Assembly: GCA_947176055.1 (NCBI GenBank)
Contig: CAMWPE010000027.1
Span: 1 to 14,823, forward strand
DNA length: 14,823 nt
Direction of reading: 5' to 3'
Source: an uncultured Desulfovibrio sp.
Lineage (GTDB): Bacteria > Desulfobacterota > Desulfovibrionia > Desulfovibrionales > Desulfovibrionaceae
Shown here: piece by piece, positions 13,032-14,823 of the stretch
How positions within the stretch are numbered: position 1 is the stretch's first letter
Layout of the letters: the number at the start of each line of letters is the position of its first letter
The notes under the pieces: generated by a model
What the model saw: only the letters and a program-made list of their open reading frames with translations
Database searches by the model: none
What the model was told of the DNA's origin: nothing
Position numbers and translations under genes: made by a program

Positions 13032-13937
13032 ATGAAAGAGGAAAAAAATGATTCGGAAAGCGAAAGGTTTAATTTCGCGCGCGACTGTCTAAAGGCGATC
13101 CTGCTTCGACTCGCGCCGCGCGCGGGCGATTTTTCGACTCCAATTCCGGGCGTAGGCATAGCGAGAAGAGAAACCGCAGGATTTTCGGAACATAGATTCG
13201 AGCGACCTCTTGTTTCAGTGCTCGTTAATAGCCTTAAAAAAACTTTTATGGGGGGCGGCGAATATACGATGCGCGCCGGGCAGGTTTTAACTGTTTGCGC
13301 AGATATGCCCAGCTCTTCAAAGATTCTGGAGGCGTCTCCTGAAAATCCGCTTCTTACTTTTTATTTTTCGCTTAACCAAAGAATAATTAAGGAGTCTCTT
13401 GTCGAAATTAAACTCCCCGTAAGTGAAGAATGGCGGGGAGGCGGAGTTTCGGTCGCGTCCGCGGATACCGATTTCATGGAAGCTATCTTGAGACTTGCCA
13501 CAATTATTGAAAAACCGGATCAGATTCCAGCCCGGGCCGAACTTGCTTTGCGCGATCTGCATTTATTGTTATTATTGGGTCCGCAGGGGAGAGTGATCAG
13601 AAACTTTTTTGGTCCTGGATCATTTAACAATGAAATATTCGCCGCAATCGAGTATTTGAGGAGCAACATCGATCGCGTAGTTTGCGCGAAAGAATTGGCG
13701 CGTATTGCCAATATGTCCGAATCCACGCTTTATCGCTATTTTAAATCCCTTACAGGGATTAGCCCCTTGCAATACCATAAAAAATTAAGGTTGCACGAGG
13801 GACGAAGATTAATTCTGGAGAATAACGAGCGCGCTTCTATAGCCGCGTATAAGACTGGCTACGAAAGCGTTTCGCAATTTAGCCGCGAATACAAAAAACT
13901 TTTTGGAAAATCGCCCAGGCAAAGCAGAAAAGAATAG
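13032..13937 (+). CDS. AraC-family transcriptional regulator with AraC_N sensor domain
   Basis: This 301-residue protein has an N-terminal cupin-like AraC_N domain, with IPGVGIARRETAGF, then GGGEYTMRAGQVLTVCADMPSSSKILEAS. The C-terminal double helix-turn-helix runs from about residue 200: AIEYLRSNID, AKELARIANMSESTLYRYFKSLTGISPLQYHKKLRL, and the second motif IAAYKTGYESVSQFSREYKKLFGKSPRQSRK. These match the AraC/XylS DNA-binding signature. It probably controls the upstream dehydrogenase-permease pair, from which it is separated by a terminator and its own promoter. The ATG at 13032 lacks a Shine-Dalgarno. The nearby GAGG (13038-13041) instead faces an out-of-frame ATG at 13048. No alternative in-frame start looks better. 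Confidence 0.9.
   Translation: MKEEKNDSESERFNFARDCLKAILLRLAPRAGDFSTPIPGVGIARRETAGFSEHRFERPLVSVLVNSLKKTFMGGGEYTMRAGQVLTVCADMPSSSKILEASPENPLLTFYFSLNQRIIKESLVEIKLPVSEEWRGGGVSVASADTDFMEAILRLATIIEKPDQIPARAELALRDLHLLLLLGPQGRVIRNFFGPGSFNNEIFAAIEYLRSNIDRVVCAKELARIANMSESTLYRYFKSLTGISPLQYHKKLRLHEGRRLILENNERASIAAYKTGYESVSQFSREYKKLFGKSPRQSRKE
13048..13092 (+). CDS. Possible 14-codon overlapping ORF at the araC start
   Basis: GAGGA (13038-13042) is spaced well for an ATG at 13048 in the +1 frame relative to araC. That frame encodes 14 residues, opens Met-Ile-Arg-Lys, is basic, and stops at TAA 13090-13092. It has a better ribosome binding site than araC itself. It could act as a translational decoy lowering araC expression, or be chance. 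Confidence 0.2.
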   Translation: MIRKAKGLISRATV

Positions 13938-14249
13938 ATATGTAATTTATAAATGAGAAGATAGCGAACTAGTCTCATTCATCATGACAATTTAAAAAGA
14001 AAACACCCCCGCGCAATACTTTTCAAATCGTTAATCTGTTTAAAATAAATAGGTTATAATTACCCAATAAGGCCGCTTTTCAGTTAAAAACTGAATAAAC
14101 GGCCTTAATGCGTTTTTAAAGGGGTTTTCCGTAAAAACCTATTACCCATAGACAACCTTATATCGCGAGCAATACCGGTCGTACAATCCCCTTCGCGTAT
14201 GAAATCAGACGCCGCCTCCTTATTTGGAAGCGTTAATTATTATTCAAAC
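13938..14249. other. AT-rich intergenic region with nested stem-loops
   Basis: There is no gene here. AATGAGA (13952-13958) pairs with TCTCATT (13973-13979). TAAGGCCG (14068-14075) pairs with CGGCCTTA (14100-14107), enclosing TTCAGTT (14079-14085) with AACTGAA (14089-14095) and a 3-base loop. GTTTTTA (14112-14118) pairs with TAAAAAC (14132-14138). An outer pair AATAGGTT (14048-14055) and AACCTATT (14136-14143) encloses the 14068 hairpin and competes with the previous stem. ATTACCC occurs twice as a direct repeat (14059-14065 and 14141-14147). Bases 14148-14249 show nothing clear. Confidence 0.5.
14068..14117 (+). terminator. Two-tier hairpin followed by TTTTT, possible araC terminator
   Basis: The 8-bp outer stem (14068-14075 with 14100-14107) and 7-bp inner stem (14079-14085 with 14089-14095) are separated by a 3/4-base internal loop. 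TTTTT at 14113-14117 follows five bases after the stem. This is late for a canonical terminator but acceptable for the upstream araC gene 130 bases away. Confidence 0.45.
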
Positions 14250-14339
14250 TGGCGGAGAAAGAGGGATTCGAACCCCCGGATGACTTGCGTCATCAACGAT
14301 TTTCAAGACCGTCGCATTAAGCCGCTCTGCCATTTCTCC
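14250..14339 (-). tRNA. tRNA-Ser (anticodon UGA), CCA encoded
   Basis: Read on the minus strand the molecule starts GGAGAAA at 14339 and ends TTTCTCC, discriminator G and encoded CCA at 14250. The anticodon arm is ACGGT-CTTGAAA-ATCGT, giving anticodon TGA. A long variable arm with a 6-bp stem GATGAC/GTCATC and GCAA loop marks a class II tRNA. The T arm carries TTCGAAT. Together these identify serine. It lies 34 bases after the DUF116 gene on the same strand. I saw no second copy of its 3' end in the window, so there is no evidence for an integrated element here. Confidence 0.96.
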
Positions 14340-14373
14340 TTTCCTCTTTTCTTATCTCTTATCCAACTGCCAA

Positions 14374-14823
14374 TCAACACAAAATTTGCTTTCCCCTCTT
14401 TTGTATATAAGGAGAGGGCGGGGGGAGAAGATAAGAAAATAATTCGTATAAAATATTTATAGAATAAGTTGTATTTATACACGGTCCATTGGGACGATTA
14501 TTTAGAATGCCAAAAACCGGTATAGGAAAACAATCCTGTATACCTGAAGTTAAATCTCTTTCGCATGCGATAGCAATAATAAAATCAGGCTTAATATTTT
14601 TAACATAATTTCTAGCGACAGTTCCTCCTGAAGCTACCGCGATATAAATGTTATTTTTTTCGCAAAATTCAATAGATTCACCAATTTTGCATTTATAACA
14701 TCTCTTGCAATTGCTTAATTTTATATTTAAGCGAACTGGACAACCAGAATTTTGTAAACAATGCGGTAATAGAAGTAAAATAACTTTTTCCTTTTTAATA
14801 GCAAAATGACGCAATACATATTC
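14374..14823 (-). CDS. DUF116-family protein, 5' end beyond the window
   Basis: The frame is open to the window edge, so the N-terminus is missing. The visible 149 residues contain most DUF116 hallmarks: LLLLPHCLQ followed by a cysteine cluster NCKRCYKC, VASGGTVARNYV, AIACERDLTSG, IPVFGILNNRPNGPC and NT. The family is uncharacterised, and the cysteine pattern suggests metal or Fe-S binding. The TTG at 14812-14814 could be read as a start, but the domain normally extends further upstream. Its C-terminus is an odd proline-rich tail (YLLPPPSPY). The gene is AT-rich: in three 60-base lines I counted 22, 22 and 13 G/C, against 34 in a line of mtlK. That fits a different origin or relaxed composition. 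Confidence 0.85.
   Translation of the reverse strand, partial: EYVLRHFAIKKEKVILLLLPHCLQNSGCPVRLNIKLSNCKRCYKCKIGESIEFCEKNNIYIAVASGGTVARNYVKNIKPDFIIAIACERDLTSGIQDCFPIPVFGILNNRPNGPCINTTYSINILYELFSYLLPPPSPYIQKRGKQILC

Noticed and set aside
14250..14339. tRNA-Ser as an attachment site of an integrated element
   Set aside because: No integrase, no second copy of the tRNA 3' end and no phage or plasmid genes are visible in the window.
14199..14462. An 87-residue plus-strand frame containing RRKRDSNPR
   Set aside because: It crosses the antisense of tRNA-Ser; RKRDSNPR-like peptides are well-known false genes from reverse tRNA sequence.

Overview
The window looks like chromosomal DNA of a sulfate-reducing Desulfovibrionaceae-type bacterium. 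The main evidence is a minus-strand dsrA-dsrB-dsrD operon for dissimilatory sulfite reductase. DsrA (437 aa) and DsrB (381 aa) have the lengths I recall for the Desulfovibrio vulgaris proteins and carry the full siroheme/[4Fe-4S] cysteine sets. The Gram-negative envelope genes (mltC-like, skp-like) fit this. Composition is near half GC over most of the window and clearly AT-richer at the right end.

Layout: bases 1-131 are the 3' end of a cysteine synthase (cysK-like) frame with an in-frame TGA. Bases 132-567 hold no recognisable gene. Next come a small uncharacterised gene (568-957) and a YczE/YitT-like membrane protein (1000-1704). The latter converges with an LRAT-domain (NlpC/P60-superfamily) protein on the minus strand, and the two share a TTAA for both stops. 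The LRAT gene lies downstream of dsrABD on the same strand. dsrABD (5148 to 2334) has a perfect 11-bp stem-loop between dsrB and dsrD. It diverges from a methionine sulfoxide reductase fusion msrAB (5362-6378), with overlapping candidate -35 boxes and several inverted repeats between them.

From 6515 to 9385 lie a FemAB/CelD-like GNAT acyltransferase, an MltC-type lytic transglycosylase and a Skp/OmpH-like periplasmic chaperone, closed by a clear intrinsic terminator. From 9748 to 13937 lies a probable polyol catabolism module: a mannitol-2-dehydrogenase family enzyme, a FucP-type MFS permease and an AraC-family regulator. Its non-coding parts are rich in structure: a 29-base pyrimidine leader with two copies of the complement of the mtlK Shine-Dalgarno, a hairpin-rich 170-base stretch ending in a strong terminator, and a 10-bp inverted repeat covering the araC -10 box.

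The right end holds a multi-hairpin AT-rich intergenic region, a tRNA-Ser(UGA) gene on the minus strand, and the 3' part of a DUF116 gene cut by the window edge.

I found no mobile element, CRISPR array or phage gene. The points most worth following are the regulatory architecture around dsr, the LRAT gene placed after dsrD, the dual start of msrAB, the leader of mtlK, and the altered proton-site residues of the FucP-like permease.
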